Shown piece after piece: positions 30,848 through 43,090 of a stretch of DNA of 64,000 bases (position 1 is the first letter of the stretch; the number at the start of each line of letters is the position of its first letter). Made by a program: the position numbers and the translations under genes. Source of the stretch: Agrostemma githago (taxonomy: Eukaryota; Streptophyta; Magnoliopsida; Caryophyllales; Caryophyllaceae); the NCBI GenBank assembly GCA_958450325.1, contig OY288242.1:65611562-65675561 (forward strand), read 5' to 3'. Under the pieces are notes generated by a model. It did not search any database, was not told the origin of the DNA, and saw nothing but the letters and a program-made list of their open reading frames with translations.

Positions 30848-33800
30848 TGTAACACTCGCTAATTTTCTATGTGTTATTATCTATTCCGTTATGACTCCGT
30901 CATAACTCTGTTATTTTTCTACCTTCAGTTTCCTTCATTTTCAAGCTTCATAATATTTTTGAGTCTAATATTATTTATTTTCATTAAAAGATTTTAAATA
31001 TTTTATTTTTCTATGATAAATCTATTTATTAAATTTTCGTCGCAAACTATTTGCTTATTTCGCAAAGAATTCCATTTTTGTACGAACTATCATTTTAAGC
31101 TTGGATATGGGTTATTTATTTTTATAAAACGGTCCAAACATGTTTATATGATATTTTCAACTAAGAAATATTTTTATTTATGAAAATTTAGTCATTAATG
31201 ATTTTATTACGAAGTTCCGTAAATAATTATTTTCCAACGCGAGGTTTACTCTAATTGCTTTGAAATACCTTTAATAATTTTACGATCATTTTTTTTATCA
31301 ACCTACAATTATTTTTGGACCCCTTCCCACCATTTTGGACCGTGACCCTCATGTCACACTACTACTACATATTTTTATAACTTATTATTTTTATGTTATT
31401 AAGAGAACAATTATTTCACAAGATATTTTTACCATATTTTAATGTGATGATTCATGCAAAAACTTTTCAACCTCCACATACATCATTTTGGCCAAGTTGT
31501 GTAGTATGCATGTACCTTGTTTTCATCAATTTTAAAAGCTTCGTTTATGCTTAATCCTTTCACTTTTTTTCTCATTCAATTTACATCAATTTTAATTAAG
31601 CCAAATACCTCCTCTTTCTCTCTCTTTTGGTTCATGAAATCTGAATTTTTTCAGCAGCCATTTCTGGCCAGAAAACCGTCTTCAAGCATCGCCTTCCATC
31701 TCCTATTTTTCTCTTATTTCGATCCTCTTTTCGTCTCCTTCGTTAAGGTATTAATCGATTTCATTTTCAATCGTTATACACCTTGTTTTTCCAGCGATCT
31801 TATGGTATTTTCATACCATGGATGTCATGTTTTTGTAGTATTTTTGGAGGATCCAGAAGCGGATGAATACATCGTCGACTCGGACTTGGATTAGAGGTAA
31901 CGTCGATGTTACTCGGTATTGCATGATTTTAATTGTGTAATTGCATGTATATTTCTATATTTTATTTTTGACAATATATGTATGTCATAAAATCTGGAAA
32001 AATTTTAAAAGTTGAAAATTTGTATGTTTCGGTATTTTTATCGCTTTTACGAGATTAACGATTAAATCGCTATATTAATTTGTAAAATCATAATATTCGG
32101 CCTAAACATGTAATATATGTTTATATTCTGTAAAAATGTTGTTTTTGATGATTTTTAATAATTTAATATTTTTCTGATATTTTAGTTATCAATTATTGAA
32201 TTATTACCGTTTACGGACAAAAACGATTAAAAGCCGATTTTTAGTTTTAGTACTTAAACATTTTATTTTAATCTGATTTTTGACGTGGTGAAACTTTCTG
32301 ATGAAATAGAACTTTCTGATTTTTTTCATAATTTTTCGGAATTTTTAAGTGGATGAATTAATTAATGACTTTAAATTATCGTTTATCGTTAAAACCGTGT
32401 TTGTCGTTTAAATTCTCAATTTCTGGTCTTTTGTGTAAATCTGGAAAAAAATATGATTCTGATGCTTTCATAACAAAATGTAATTTTATGATTTTTACTG
32501 CTTTATAAAATGTTGGGAACAATAAGTTTTATTAATGGAATCGTTAATTGTGAAAACGGGTTTAAAAGACGGTTTTAGCGGGATTTATTAAATATGGAAT
32601 TTTTGGAAATCTGGAAAAAATGTATTTTATAGAAAATCATGATTTTTAGGTTTAATAATAATTTTTGGATATTAATACTTAAATCGTTTTGTAATTACTA
32701 TTTTTATTAATCGTTATTGTCGAGATTAGACGATTAACGAGAAAACGCTTTAAAAACCGAGTTTTAGGATTCTGGAAATTTTTCTTTTCTGGACAGAATG
32801 TCCATAAATATATTTTAACTATTTTAAGTAATTTTTGTACTATTTATTAAAGTCTTTAATTAATAAGTATTGATTTTTGGACAAATTGTGATTTAACGTT
32901 AAAATGCTTCGTCTTACCAAAAAAACAATTATTTTTCCAGCCATTTTGAAAGTATTTAAATCTGAAACTTGGTGAGTTAAATCATCCCTTAACATACTCT
33001 AAATATATTTGTTGGTTTAATTAAATAAAGACGTTCAAATATTTAATTTGATGTTTGCCGTAAAATCCTATTTACAATTTTATTGTCGAAACTAATAATA
33101 ATTAGGGAATTTTAGCTTTTTAACTTTTGAAAACAACCTAATTAGTAATATTAAAATGTTTAAGACATTTTTTAATCATTTTATAACGCTTATACGATAT
33201 TATAATAATTTCATAAAATTAAATGTTCACTTTGGTAATTAATATCGTTAAGGCCGAAAGTATTAGTTTTATAAATCTATATCATTTACTAAAAATGTGA
33301 TGTTAGTATAAAATAATATTTTTGCTATTTTGATATGATGCTATTTTTGGTAAAGTTTCTAAAAATAGAAGTTTCCTAAAATAGAAAGTTTCCTCTTTTG
33401 GAAAGTGATTTCTTTTTCTTTTGTTCTCCTATTGTTTATATTTATTTTTGAATATCGATAATGGCTTGTTTTGGAGTTATGGAATAAAGTCAAGTGTGGG
33501 GTTAGAGTAATAATCTGGGGTGTACGTTTTTGCCATCAGCTATAAAGCCGGTGTGCCCATTTGGGGCACATTTGGTCGTTGAACTGGGCGTAGTTTCGCC
33601 CAGGAGAGTGTGCATTGTGCCCTTAAGCTAGATATCGCATCGTGTTAGTCGCCGTCAGTTGAACTGGATACATTTGGTATCCAAGAGGGGTGTATACTAC
33701 TTAAACCAGGACCTCGCTGCACGCAGTCCTGTTATAGTTGAGTTGCCTAGTTAGAGACTGGATTCTGTTATGAGTTAAGTCTACAGTTCTCGAAGCTAGT

Positions 33801-34351
33801 TTCCAGTATTATCCTAGTGAAAGTCTAGCCTTGTGCACACTGATCGAATATCCATAACGCCATTTTGATTATTTTATTTATTATCGATATAAATTGGTTT
33901 GCAGGTTGACAAATATTTTTATGTTTCTTCGGAAACCCTTTTGATTATTTTGTTTTACGCTAAAGCTTATTTTAATATGATGTTTTACTGTTTTCCTTTT
34001 TACTATTTTTCTATAATAGTAATTACAGTTTTAAAATCCTGTTATACGGCTGGGAGAACGTTGGCGTTGCTCCCCACTGATTGTGGCTGTTATGTTTTAA
34101 CATGGCAGGTATACGTGTTCCGGGTGTGGGCTAGCGAGCAGTGTGGATCCTTCTTGTTTATTTTGATAATTATGTTTTATGGATTGTTCAAACCCCTTTT
34201 GTGGATTGTTTTAAATTTTGGTCATTTTATTTAAGGCCTATTGTTTGACTTTACCATTTTAATTTTACTAAGACATAGTTACAGTGTGTTTTAATCCCGA
34301 CTCTACAGTGTTTCCGCCACTGTATCGCGTTAGATTTTCTAGGGGATTACA
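30848..34351. mobile_element. E6: solo LTR, 3504 bp
   Basis: Starts TGTAACACTCGC, ends GGGGATTACA, and is flanked by CTATG duplications (30843-30847 and 34352-34356). Removing it restores continuity with the E2 sequence at 7263-7300. No PBS, PPT, internal repeat of its ends or coding domain is seen. The strongly AT-rich 3.5 kb is therefore best explained as an LTR left by recombination between the two LTRs of a larger element. The TGTAACAC start and great length recall chromovirus Tekay/Del LTRs, which is a weak guess. The strand is unknown. An ORF of 125 codons (31517-31894) looks accidental. Confidence 0.85.
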
Positions 34352-34356
34352 CTATG

Positions 34357-35796
34357 AGATCCCCCTGAGATGACCTGAGAACTAGTCCTGCTCCAGATCC
34401 TCTCATGTTGGAGGCGCCATCTACATTCAACTTCCACACCTGTTCGCCCTTGTCCTCCTCTAGGATGAGGATGTCTTTCTCTGCCTGGGACTGAAATGTT
34501 GGGCTGAAATCGGATACAAAGTCTGCCAGTGCCTGAGACTTTATTGTTGTTCTGGGGACAAACTTCAGATCGAAGCCACTCAGATGGATGGACCACTTAG
34601 CCATTCTTCCTGACAACTCAGGTTTTCTCATTATAGTTTTTAGAGGACAGTTTGTTATTACGGAAATAGCATGTGATTCAAAATAAGGTCGCAGTTTATA
34701 GGATGCTGTAACAAGTGCAAGTACGAGTTTTTCAAGTGATGTGTACCTAGTCTCTGCAGGAAGCAGAGACTTACTGACATAATATACTGGGCATTGTGCT
34801 CCTTCGTGCTCACGTACTAACACCGCGCTGACTGCTACCTCGGCTACTGATAGATATAGGAAGAGTGGTTCTCCAGGCTCTGGTTTTGACAGTAGAGGTG
34901 GAGTGCTGAGGTATTGCTTTAGCTCGCTGAACGCCTTCTCGTTCTCTGCGGTCCACTCAAAACTTTGGGCCTTCTTCAGTATATCATAGAATAGTCTAAA
35001 CCTATCTGAAGACCTGGATATAAATCTGCTCAAGGCAGCAATTCTTCCAGTTAGGCGCTGCACGTCTTTATGTTTCTGTGGAGATTCCAGCTGGAGGATG
35101 GCTTTGATCTGCTCTGTGCTGGCTTCAATTGCTCTCTGGGTGACCATGAACTCCAGAAACTTCCCACATGATACTCCAAACGTGCACTTCGAAGGGTTCA
35201 GCTTCATTTTATACTCCCTCTGGGTGTTGAAAGTGTCCTCCAGGTGCGTCGTGTGTTGCGAAGCTTGCTTTGACTTGACGACCATGTCGTCAATATATAC
35301 TTCCATCGTGTCACCAATCTGCCTCTTGAACATCATGTTGACTAGTCTCTGGTAGGTGGAACCTGCATTCTTTAAACCAAAAGGCATAACATTGTAACAA
35401 TAGATTCCTCACTCAAACTTGAATGCTGTCTTCTCCTGGTCTGCTGGATGCATCTTGATCTGGTTGTAACCACTCCAGACGTCAAGGAAGGTTAGCATCT
35501 CATGCCCCGCTGTGGCGTCTATATGTGGCAGGGGAAATGGGTCTTTTGGGCATGCTTTGTTTAAGTCGGTAAAATCGACGCACACCCTCCACTTGCCATT
35601 CTTCTTTGGGACCACCACCACGTTAGATAGCCATTCTGGATACTTCACCTCCCTGATTTTTCCAGCAGCCAGCAGACTGTCTACCTCCTGGTTTATGACT
35701 TGATTTCTTTCTGGGGCAAACTTTCTCCTCTTCTACTGGACTGGCTTGTAGCTGGGATCCACACTTAGCCTGTGGGTTATAATGCTGGGGTCTATA
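34357..35796 (-). pseudogene. E4 reverse transcriptase-RNase H-aRNH start
   Basis: RT runs from WRVCVDFTDLNKACPKD (near 35590) through FLDVWSGYNQIKM to MPFGLKNAGSTYQRLVN (35387) and YIDDMVVKSK (near 35290). Compared with E2, about four residues are missing in the PHIDA...TAGHEM segment. A TGA at 35406-35408 interrupts it. Normal RNase H follows (AVSAVLVREHEGAQCPVYYVSKSL), then the aRNH start LNVDGASNMRGSGAG, cut by E6. The upstream side is cut by E7 in the RT linker. Confidence 0.9.
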
Positions 35797-35816
35797 CCTA
35801 CTGATGAGGGTCGGCA

Positions 35817-36018
35817 GCCTGCTCTGGACCGCCTGCCAAGCAGGCCTTCAGAGGACTTTATCCAAGGAGCCCGGGAACCGACCTAATAGGCAATCAGAGC
35901 AAAGTCATTAAAAAGAACCCCCTGGGGACAATTTCATGCAGTCGCCTGCCCGGCAGGGCGATACGGCCTGCTCAACCCGGCCTTCACAGGACCCCTACCC
36001 GCCTGCCGGGCAGGGCAG
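35817..36018 (+). promoter_or_regulatory. E7 LTR GCCTGC/GCAGGC palindromes
   Basis: Inverted repeats built on GCCTGC...GCAGG occur at 35831 (arms around CAA), 35944 (GCCTGCCCGGCAGGGC) and 36001 (GCCTGCCGGGCAGGGC). Partial copies (GCCTGCTC...) are at 35817 and 35966; 35944 to 35966 is 22 bp. They lie 120-320 bp upstream of the TATA box. A related palindrome recurs in the internal 136-bp repeat of this element. Confidence 0.65.
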
Positions 36019-36141
36019 GGACCACCAAGAGGCCCCCTCGTCATTTTGCCTAAGGTAAATGGGAATGGGTGGATGAGGTGAAGCCACTTGTCACCCCCTA
36101 ATCCACCCATCCTCTTCCTACTTCCCTCTCTTGTGGGAAGG

Positions 36142-36149
36142 TATAAATA
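36142..36149 (+). promoter_or_regulatory. E7 LTR TATA box
   Basis: TATAAATA about 340 bp into the LTR, preceded by GGAAGG. The 3' LTR copy is at 47456-47463. Confidence 0.75.
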
Positions 36150-36474
36150 CTCTTCCATTTCCCACAAGAAAGGGGTTGGATTTTCTCTCTCTAGAACTCT
36201 TACTCTTAAAACGCCACCTAGTTCCTCACGAGCTAGGTTCTTCAAGGCATTCACGGACTGACTTAGGCATCGGAGAGGGTTCCCTCGGACAACCTCCGAG
36301 GCCCTGTGCGTTCTGTGTGCAGGGAGCCAACCCATTCCGCCGGGAAAGGTCCGATCAGTGGAGTAGGAGAAAGGAGAGGTTAGCAAGATTAACCAGTTGC
36401 TGATTCGGAGCAATTCCGAACAATACGAGCCCGAATTCCGAATCGGGTTAATTGATTTCAATACCGGAACAATT

Positions 36475-36492
36475 TGGCGCCGTCTGTGGGGA
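36475..36492 (+). promoter_or_regulatory. E7 primer-binding site
   Basis: TGGCGCCGTCTGTGGGGA three bases after the LTR. It shares TGGCGCC with the tRNA-Asp-type sites but diverges after it. The tRNA is not assigned. Confidence 0.8.
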
Positions 36493-36568
36493 AGATCTGG
36501 TTGTATCCACGAATTACCCACAAAAATCAACCATTCCCAATTAGAAAAACTAACCAATCCCAGTAATC

Positions 36569-38427
36569 ATGCCTGAGATCGTTGACACCAGTGTAGGGGT
36601 AGGTCCGACGGTCCCACCGGTGACCCCCCGTATACGGCATGCCGCAGCCGGAGAGGGCACCTCCCGCCACGATCCTGGGGATGGGGGGAACCAGTCTCCT
36701 GGGCATGCCAAGTGCAGCTGTAGCACCAGAGCTGGGGGCACATCCAGGACACACCCTGAACCTAACCCCTGCTCAGATGGTGCAGACAGCCGCTTTCTTC
36801 TCCGCAATGCTTAACCACGAGTTCACCCCTGAGGACCTGGTAGGCAGGGTCGCAACGACCCCCAGACAGTCCCCCTCAATTAGCAGGGATGGGGCTGGGG
36901 GCACGAAGCGAACCGCCACCAGGAACGCCCAAAGGAAAGCAAGATGAACAGCTCAAGTATACGCACAGGTGCAGAGGCGCATCACAGCAGGCATCTAAGA
37001 GCCGCCTGCCCAGCAACAGGCGTTCTCCATACACACCACGGAGTCCGCGTCTGGGGAGAGGAGAGGTCTGTCTCAGGGATTGCAGGAGCGGATGAGGCAC
37101 AAGGAACCTGCGTCTAAGCGCCTGGGAGAAAAGCAGGGCGGAGTCTTTTCCAGGTTAACGCCAGCAGCAAAAGGACAACCAGCCCCGAGGTTGTCCCAAA
37201 GCCTGCAGTCTAGACTTAACCGGGGATAGCCGCTTGAATCAGGGTACCACCAAGATGACAACCTCGGTCAGTCTCGGAGAAAGCGATCCAGGCAAATCTC
37301 CCCTGACACGGAGGACGAAGCAGCGAGCAGGCGGCCACCGAGGCACTGCTCCCCCAGTACGAGGAAACCGATCCCTAGACAATGGAATATCCACGGTAAC
37401 CAGTCTGGGGAAAGCAGGTCACGAATGGTAGGCAGGCCCACAAAAACTCCTCTTCATCCTGATGTACAAGAATACCCCATCCCAAAAATCAAGATGCCCA
37501 CCGTCAAGTTTGACGGGACCACAGATCCAGAGGATCATCTGGCGGCATTTGAGAGTCATATGGGCATGTATGACGTGGATGATGCAATCTGGTGCAAAAT
37601 CTTCCCAACCACCCTGGTAGGGCTTGCACAGGGATGGTTCAGGGATCTTCGCCAGGGATCGATCAGCTTCTTTATAGAGTTAGCCGAGGCCTTCCTTGAA
37701 CAATATGCAGGGAACAAAAGAAGGCGACTCACTCGGTTTGATCTTATGACCCTGAAGCAGAAAAAGGGCGAAAGCGTCAGGGAGTACCTAAAGAGGTTTG
37801 ACTTGTCCTACCAGCAAGTCAGAGTGATTGATGATTCCACCGCTGCCTACGCCCTGACAATCTCCCTGCTCCCTGGGGAAATGAAGAATCAGATGATCAG
37901 GGCCCAACCTGAAACTTTGGCCAAGGCCAGAAAAATCGCTGAAGGGTTTATTCTGCGGGAAGAGTTTCACAGCCTGCCGGACACCCCTGCAGGCCAAGCA
38001 AGGCCGCAAGGGGGACCGCAGGGTGGACGCGGCAGAAACGAACCAAGCAAACAGAGAGAGGAGGGGGATACCCCCAAGAAAGAGCGCACAACTTACCAAC
38101 CAAGGTTTGATAGCTACACGGCCCTCAACAGGCCGAGGGCATAAATCTTTGAGCTGGAGAAGGAAACAGCAAAATGAAATCGCCCAAACAAGCCGCGCAG
38201 CCCAAAGGGGAATCCTAAAAAATTCTGCACGTTCCATGATTGCATAGGCCACACCACGGAGGAATGCCGACACTTAAAAGATGAGATAGAGAAACTCATA
38301 AGAAACGGCTGGCTGAGTAACTATGAAGCAAGGAACAAACCCCAAAAGGAGGCGGCAGACAAGCCCGAAGGCTCCGCCCAAAATCGCACGATCATTCATG
38401 TAGTGTCAGGAGACGCAGAGGGGTGAA
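36569..38427 (+). pseudogene. E7 gag
   Basis: The start MPEIVDTSVG at 36569 shifts frame near 36640 (the continuing frame has LTPAQMVQTAAFFSAML). Broken frames follow to 37425. The capsid domain is open at 37425-38144 (FDGTTDPEDHLAAFESHMGMY, GWFRDLRQGSI, VREYLKRFDLSYQQV). A frame change follows before the variant zinc knuckle CX2HX4HX4C (CTFHDCIGHTTEEC, about 38224-38265). The frame ends at a TGA near 38425. Gag would form particles and bind RNA. Confidence 0.85.
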
Positions 38428-38462
38428 CAAGCAGACGAAGCCAGAAAAAGCAGATCCGCGAA

Positions 38463-40115
38463 TTGCGAAACCAGATTTGCTACACCGAGAGGGCAGGAAG
38501 CCCAAAGGGTACGACCTTGAGCATCACCCCTGAAGACGCAGGGAGAGTCATATACCCGCACATCGACCCCTTGGTCCTAACTCTAGAGATTAGCAACCAC
38601 ATTGTTGACACTGGCGCCTACACAAACCTCTTGTACAAGGATGCCTTTGAAAGAATGAATCTAGAGAAAAGACACCTGAAGCCCGCCCCTGGATCGGTGT
38701 ATGGGTTCAGTGGGGCAGGTGTACTTCCCATGGGGATTATCGACTTACCGGTAACATTCGGGGAAGGAGCCTCTACTAGGAATGTCACGGCATCATTTGT
38801 TGTGGTGGACGCCAAGTCTGCATACAACGCCCTGATAGGGCGGGCCACCCTAGATGAAATCGAAGCCGCTGTGTCAATCAGGGCCCTCACCATAGCCTAT
38901 GTGACAGACTTTGGCATGGAAGGAAAGGTCCATGGGGATCAGGAGTCGGCCAGACACTATTATTCCGTGGCCCTGCAGGCCCATGAAATAGAAAGAAAAG
39001 GAAAACGAAAAGCCGAAGGCTCCCCCAGCAGGGACGGTGAAATCCCGGCTGCTCAACAAAAAGCAGCCCACTTAGAGCCTGAAGGGGAAAGCATGCTGGT
39101 GGACTTAGAACCGGGAAGGCAGGTTCTCATAGGGGCCGACCTGGAGGAGTCCTACCAAAAGGAGTTAATTGCAGTCTTGAGAGAAAACAGGGACGTATTT
39201 GCTTACTCTGCAGATGAAATGTCAGGAGTCGACCCGGCTTTTATTGTTCACAAGCTGAACGTTAACCCGGAGGCTCGCCCTATAAAGCAGAAGAAAAGAA
39301 ATATGTCCGTAGAAAAAGACGCGGCGATAAAAGAGGAGATAGAAAAACTCTTGAAAGCAGATTTCATTGAAGTCTGTGATTACCCTGAATGGTTGACAAA
39401 CGTTGTGATGGTAAAAAAGTCATCAGGCGCATGGAGAATGTGCGTAGACTTCACAAATCTTAACAAAGCCTGCCCAAAGGACTGCTACCCCCTGCCCAGG
39501 ATAGACCAACTGGTAGACGCCACTAGTGGGTATACCACGTTAAGTTTTCTGGATGCATTTTCAGGGTACCATCAAGTGTACCTCTGGCAGCCTGACAGGG
39601 TGAGGTGCGCCTTCATAACCAGCCATGGCACTTACATGTATAAAATGATGCCATTTGGGCTGAAGAATGCAGGCGCCACCTATCAGCGATTGGTGGACAA
39701 GGTCTTTGAAAACCAAAAAGGGAGAAACTTGGAGGCCTATGTCGATGATGCAATTGTCAAAAGCAAGGGGGACAGGGAGCACCTGGCGGACCTGCAGGAA
39801 ACGTTCTCCTCCCTGCGATCGTACAAAATGAAGTTAAATCCAAAAAAGTGCACGTTCGGAGTCCGATCTGGCAACTTCTTAGGGTTCTTAGTCAGCTCCA
39901 GGGGGATAGACGCCAATCCCAAAAAGATTCAGGCGGTCCTAGACCTCCCAGAGCCTAAGACCATAAGGGACATTCAACGGCTCACAGGCAGAATGGCTGC
40001 CCTGGCTCGCTTTATCGCCAGGTCAGCAGACAAGTCAACCCCTTTCTTCAAAGTATTGAAAGGCAACAAGCAATTCAAATGGGAGGATGAGCAGAAAAAA
40101 CCTTCGAACAATTGA
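38463..40115 (+). CDS. E7 protease-reverse transcriptase (550 aa open segment)
   Basis: The protease has D-T-G-A near residue 50 (HIVDTGAYTNLLY) and ALIGRATLDE near 120. RT has AWRMCVDFTNLNKACPKD, FLDAFSGYHQVYLW, MPFGLKNAGATYQRLVDKVF, YVDDAIVKSKGD and TFGVRSGNFLGFLVS. The frame is lost near 40100 within a run of six A, where RNase H continues in the neighbouring frame (40112). Both catalytic centres are visible and intact. Confidence 0.9.
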   Translation: MRNQICYTERAGSPKGTTLSITPEDAGRVIYPHIDPLVLTLEISNHIVDTGAYTNLLYKDAFERMNLEKRHLKPAPGSVYGFSGAGVLPMGIIDLPVTFGEGASTRNVTASFVVVDAKSAYNALIGRATLDEIEAAVSIRALTIAYVTDFGMEGKVHGDQESARHYYSVALQAHEIERKGKRKAEGSPSRDGEIPAAQQKAAHLEPEGESMLVDLEPGRQVLIGADLEESYQKELIAVLRENRDVFAYSADEMSGVDPAFIVHKLNVNPEARPIKQKKRNMSVEKDAAIKEEIEKLLKADFIEVCDYPEWLTNVVMVKKSSGAWRMCVDFTNLNKACPKDCYPLPRIDQLVDATSGYTTLSFLDAFSGYHQVYLWQPDRVRCAFITSHGTYMYKMMPFGLKNAGATYQRLVDKVFENQKGRNLEAYVDDAIVKSKGDREHLADLQETFSSLRSYKMKLNPKKCTFGVRSGNFLGFLVSSRGIDANPKKIQAVLDLPEPKTIRDIQRLTGRMAALARFIARSADKSTPFFKVLKGNKQFKWEDEQKKPSNN

Positions 40116-41205
40116 AAGATCATCTGAAGAAGCTCCCTACCTTGGCGAGACCCGTGGCCGAAGAAAAACTATACCTATACATTGCTATCACCAACTCAAC
40201 AGTGAGTGCAGTCATCCTGAAAGAAGAGGCAGGCTCACAGCAGCCCATCTACTTTGTAAGTCACGCCCTGGGGACAGCTGAAAGAAACTATCCTATGGTA
40301 GAAAAAGCCGCCTATGCAGTCGTCATAGCAGCCAGAAAACTCAGGCCCTACTTCGACGCACACCCTGTTGTGGTCCTCACCGACCAGCCACTAGAAAGGA
40401 TATTAGAAAAGTTTGAAAAATCAGGAAGGCTGCTAAAATGGGCAATTGAGTTAAGCGGACTGGGGATATCATACCAACCCAGGACAGCCATCAAAGCACA
40501 GGCCCTGGCGGATTTCCTGGCTGAATGTTCTCATTCAGGGGAGGAGGAGCCTCCCACCGAAGAAGGGATAGTATACACTGACGGATCCTCAACGGCCAAT
40601 GGTGCAGGAGCAGGCGTCGTACTGACCAGCTCTGAAGGAGTGGATTTCGAGCATGCGCTCAGATTCACCTTCCTTGCATCAAACAACGAGGCAGAATATG
40701 AGGTCGTGCTTGCGGGAATAAATCTAGCTAAGGCTGCAGGTGCAGAGCGAATTGTGCTAGCAACTGACTCCCAGCTCATTGCCAATCAAATCAACGGGGA
40801 ATACGAGGCTAGGGATCAGGCCATGGCCACCTACCTAGAAAAGGTGAAGCAGGGATTATCAAGCCTAAAGTCCTATGAAATCAGGCAAATACCTCGATCA
40901 CAGAATAATCGGGCTGACGCCCTGTCAAAACTGGCCATCTCCAGCTTGCAAGAAATAAGGAGGTCAGTTTGGGTCGATGTGGTGCATGAGAAGTCCACTA
41001 CCGCCTGCCAGACAGTCAACATCGTCGAAGAGGAACAGGAGAACTGGATGACCCCCCTCATTCAGTTCAAAAAATACGGCATTCTACCGTCTGATCCAGT
41101 ACAAAAAAGGAAGGTACAAGCCAAAGCAGCATGGTTATGATAATTAATGAAGAACTATACAAGAAATCCTTCACCTTCCCCCTGCTCAGATGCCTGGGGG
41201 CAGAG
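40112..41205 (+). pseudogene. E7 RNase H and aRNH
   Basis: The normal RNase H core comes first (LYIAITNSTVSAVILKEEAG, PIYFVSHAL). The Tat-type aRNH follows: VYTDGSSTANGAGAGVVL, SNNEAEYEVVLAGINLAKA, LATDSQLIANQINGEYEA and IPRSQNNRADALSKLA. The frame breaks near 41130 and meets a TAG near 41206. The following segment (IINEELYKKSFTFPLLRCLG) is the integrase lead-in. Confidence 0.9.
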
Positions 41206-42279
41206 TAGGCCGCTGAAGTTTTGGATGACATCCACTCAGGGATCTGCGGGCATCACATTGGAGGAAGATCGTTGGCCCACAAAGCTCTAAGGACAGGCTA
41301 CTACTGGCCCACCATGCTAGCAGATGCAAGGAGCCTGACTCGGAAATGCAGAAAATGCCAACTCTTCGCTCCATCAATTCATGCCCCAGCCCAAGAACTC
41401 AGGCCAATTCTATCTCCCATTCCTTTCGCCCAATGGGGAATGGACATACTGGGTCCCTATGCTGCGGCCACAGGGGGACGAAAGTTTCTGATCGTGGGGA
41501 TTAACTACTTCACAAAATGGGTTGAAGCCGAGGCAGTCCCAAACATCACCGAGCCAGCAGTCAGGAAGGTCATCTGGAGAAACATCATAACCAGATTCGG
41601 CCTACCAAAAGTGTTAGTGTTTGATCATGGGAGGCAGTTTGATAATGACCCCCTAAGAGCTTGGCTGGAAGGGCATGGAATAAACGTCGCCTATTCCGCC
41701 GTCTGCCATCCGCAGACCAATGGGCATGCCGAGGCCGCTAACAAACAAATCCTAAATGGGCTCAAAAGGATGGTGGATGATCTCAAAGGAAGATGGGCAG
41801 ATGAGCTACCAAGTATACTCTGGTCAATAAGGACCACCAGAAAAGAATCAACAGGTCAGACGCCATTTGGCCTAGTGTATGGAGCAGAGGCTTTACTACC
41901 CATCGAAGTACGAATTCCTACCCTGCGGGCTCAGCAATACGGCAAAGCTGACAACGACGCAGCAATGGCCGAAGCCCTAGACCTGGTCCATGAAATCAGG
42001 GAGGAGGCCAGCATCAACATAGCCGCCTATCAGCAAAGGATGAGAAAGGCATACAACAAGAGGGTGCATGAGAGAAGGTTCCAGATAGGTGACCTAGTAC
42101 TAAGGAAAACACAGGCTGTAGGAAAGTCTAGGGAGCACGGCGAACTAAGCGCCAACTGGGAAGGCCCATACCAGGTGACCCAGATTTTGGGAACAGGCAC
42201 ATACAAAATCGCCAACCCAGAAGGCTAAGATCTGAGCGCACATTGGAACGCCGACACCCTGAAAAGATACTATGTTTAG
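41206..42279 (+). pseudogene. E7 integrase
   Basis: 335 open codons from 41221. Zinc-binding domain HSGICGHHIGGRS ... CRKCQLFAP. Core with the first Asp in WGMDILGPY, the second in VLVFDHGRQF (where SDNG is usual) and the Glu in HAEAANKQ. The C-terminal part has YNKRVHERRFQIGDLVLRKTQAV and LSANWEGPYQVTQILG. A TAA at 42226-42228 comes about 16 codons before the normal-looking end (KRYYV, stop near 42279). Confidence 0.9.
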
Positions 42280-42429
42280 CTAAACCTTAGAAAAATCTCG
42301 TCTCTAAAAAAGTGCTGGCGGAGAACGATCAGAATAAAATGTCGACGGCTCCGACCACCCTTATGTTCCAACAAAAGTTTTTATATATAATACTCAAGAA
42401 TTCATACTCGTTGTCTGTTTAAACTTGCG

Positions 42430-43090
42430 CTCTCACACACAAACGAGCAGGGGGCAATAGGGGGAGGCCCCCCTGTTGCCAGAAGCGAGGAAAATGGCCC
42501 CCCCGACAAAAATTTCCTACCTCTGGGCAGGAAGGGTGCAGGCTACGCACAGCTAACAAGGACTGGGGGCAATTCCCCCCAACCTTGTATAAAAAACGCA
42601 AAAGCCCTCCCTGCCTACCCCTGGGCAGGCAGGGGGCAGGCCCCCTGGACTCCAAGCAGAGACCAGGGACAGGCCAGGCTACGCACAGCTAATAAGGACT
42701 GGGGGCAATTCCCCCCAACCTTGTATAAAAAACGCAAAAGCCCTCCCTGTCTACCTCTGGGCAGGCAGGGGGCAGGCCCCCTGGACTCCGAGCAGAGGCC
42801 AGGGACAGGCCAGGCTACGCACAGCTAAAAAGGACTGGGGGCAATTCCCCCCAACCTTGTATAAAAAATGCAAAAGCCCTCCCTCCCTACCTCTGGGTAG
42901 GCAGGGGGCAGGCCCCTTGGACTCCGAGCAGAGGCCAGGGATAGGCCAGGCTACGCACAGCTAACAAGGACCGGGGGCAATTCCCCCAAACCTTGTATAA
43001 AAAACGCAAAAGCCCTTCCTGCCTACCAAGCAGGGGGCAGGCTACCCCCAGCTGACAAGGACTGGGGAGAATCCCCCCAACCTTGGATCA
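42430..43090 (+). repeat. E7 136-bp tandem repeat with hairpins (about 4.5 copies)
   Basis: GGCTACGCACAGCTA recurs at 42541, 42677, 42813 and 42949 (136 bp steps), and a shorter copy starts at 43040. Every copy contains a two-part hairpin: outer arms ACAAGG/CCTTGT and inner arms TGGGGG/CCCCCA around CAATT (42556-42588 in the first). Each copy also carries a CTGCCTACC...GGCAGGCAG inverted repeat like the LTR palindromes. The tract lies between the convergent ends of integrase and the antisense gene. Confidence 0.85.

Larger units (their letters stand above)
35802..36471 (+). repeat. E7 5' LTR (670 bp)
   Basis: TGATGAGGGTCGGC...ATACCGGAACA. U3 (about 370 bp) holds GC-rich palindromes and the TATA box. 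The partner is 47116-47785. Confidence 0.95.

Noticed and set aside
31517..31894. 125-codon ORF in E6 as a gene
   Set aside because: Low-complexity Phe/Ser/Leu composition in AT-rich LTR sequence, no domain and no promoter evidence.
35934..36557. 207-codon minus-strand ORF across E7 LTR and leader
   Set aside because: It runs through the LTR promoter and PBS on the opposite strand; the 3' LTR copy is broken, so it is not a conserved gene.
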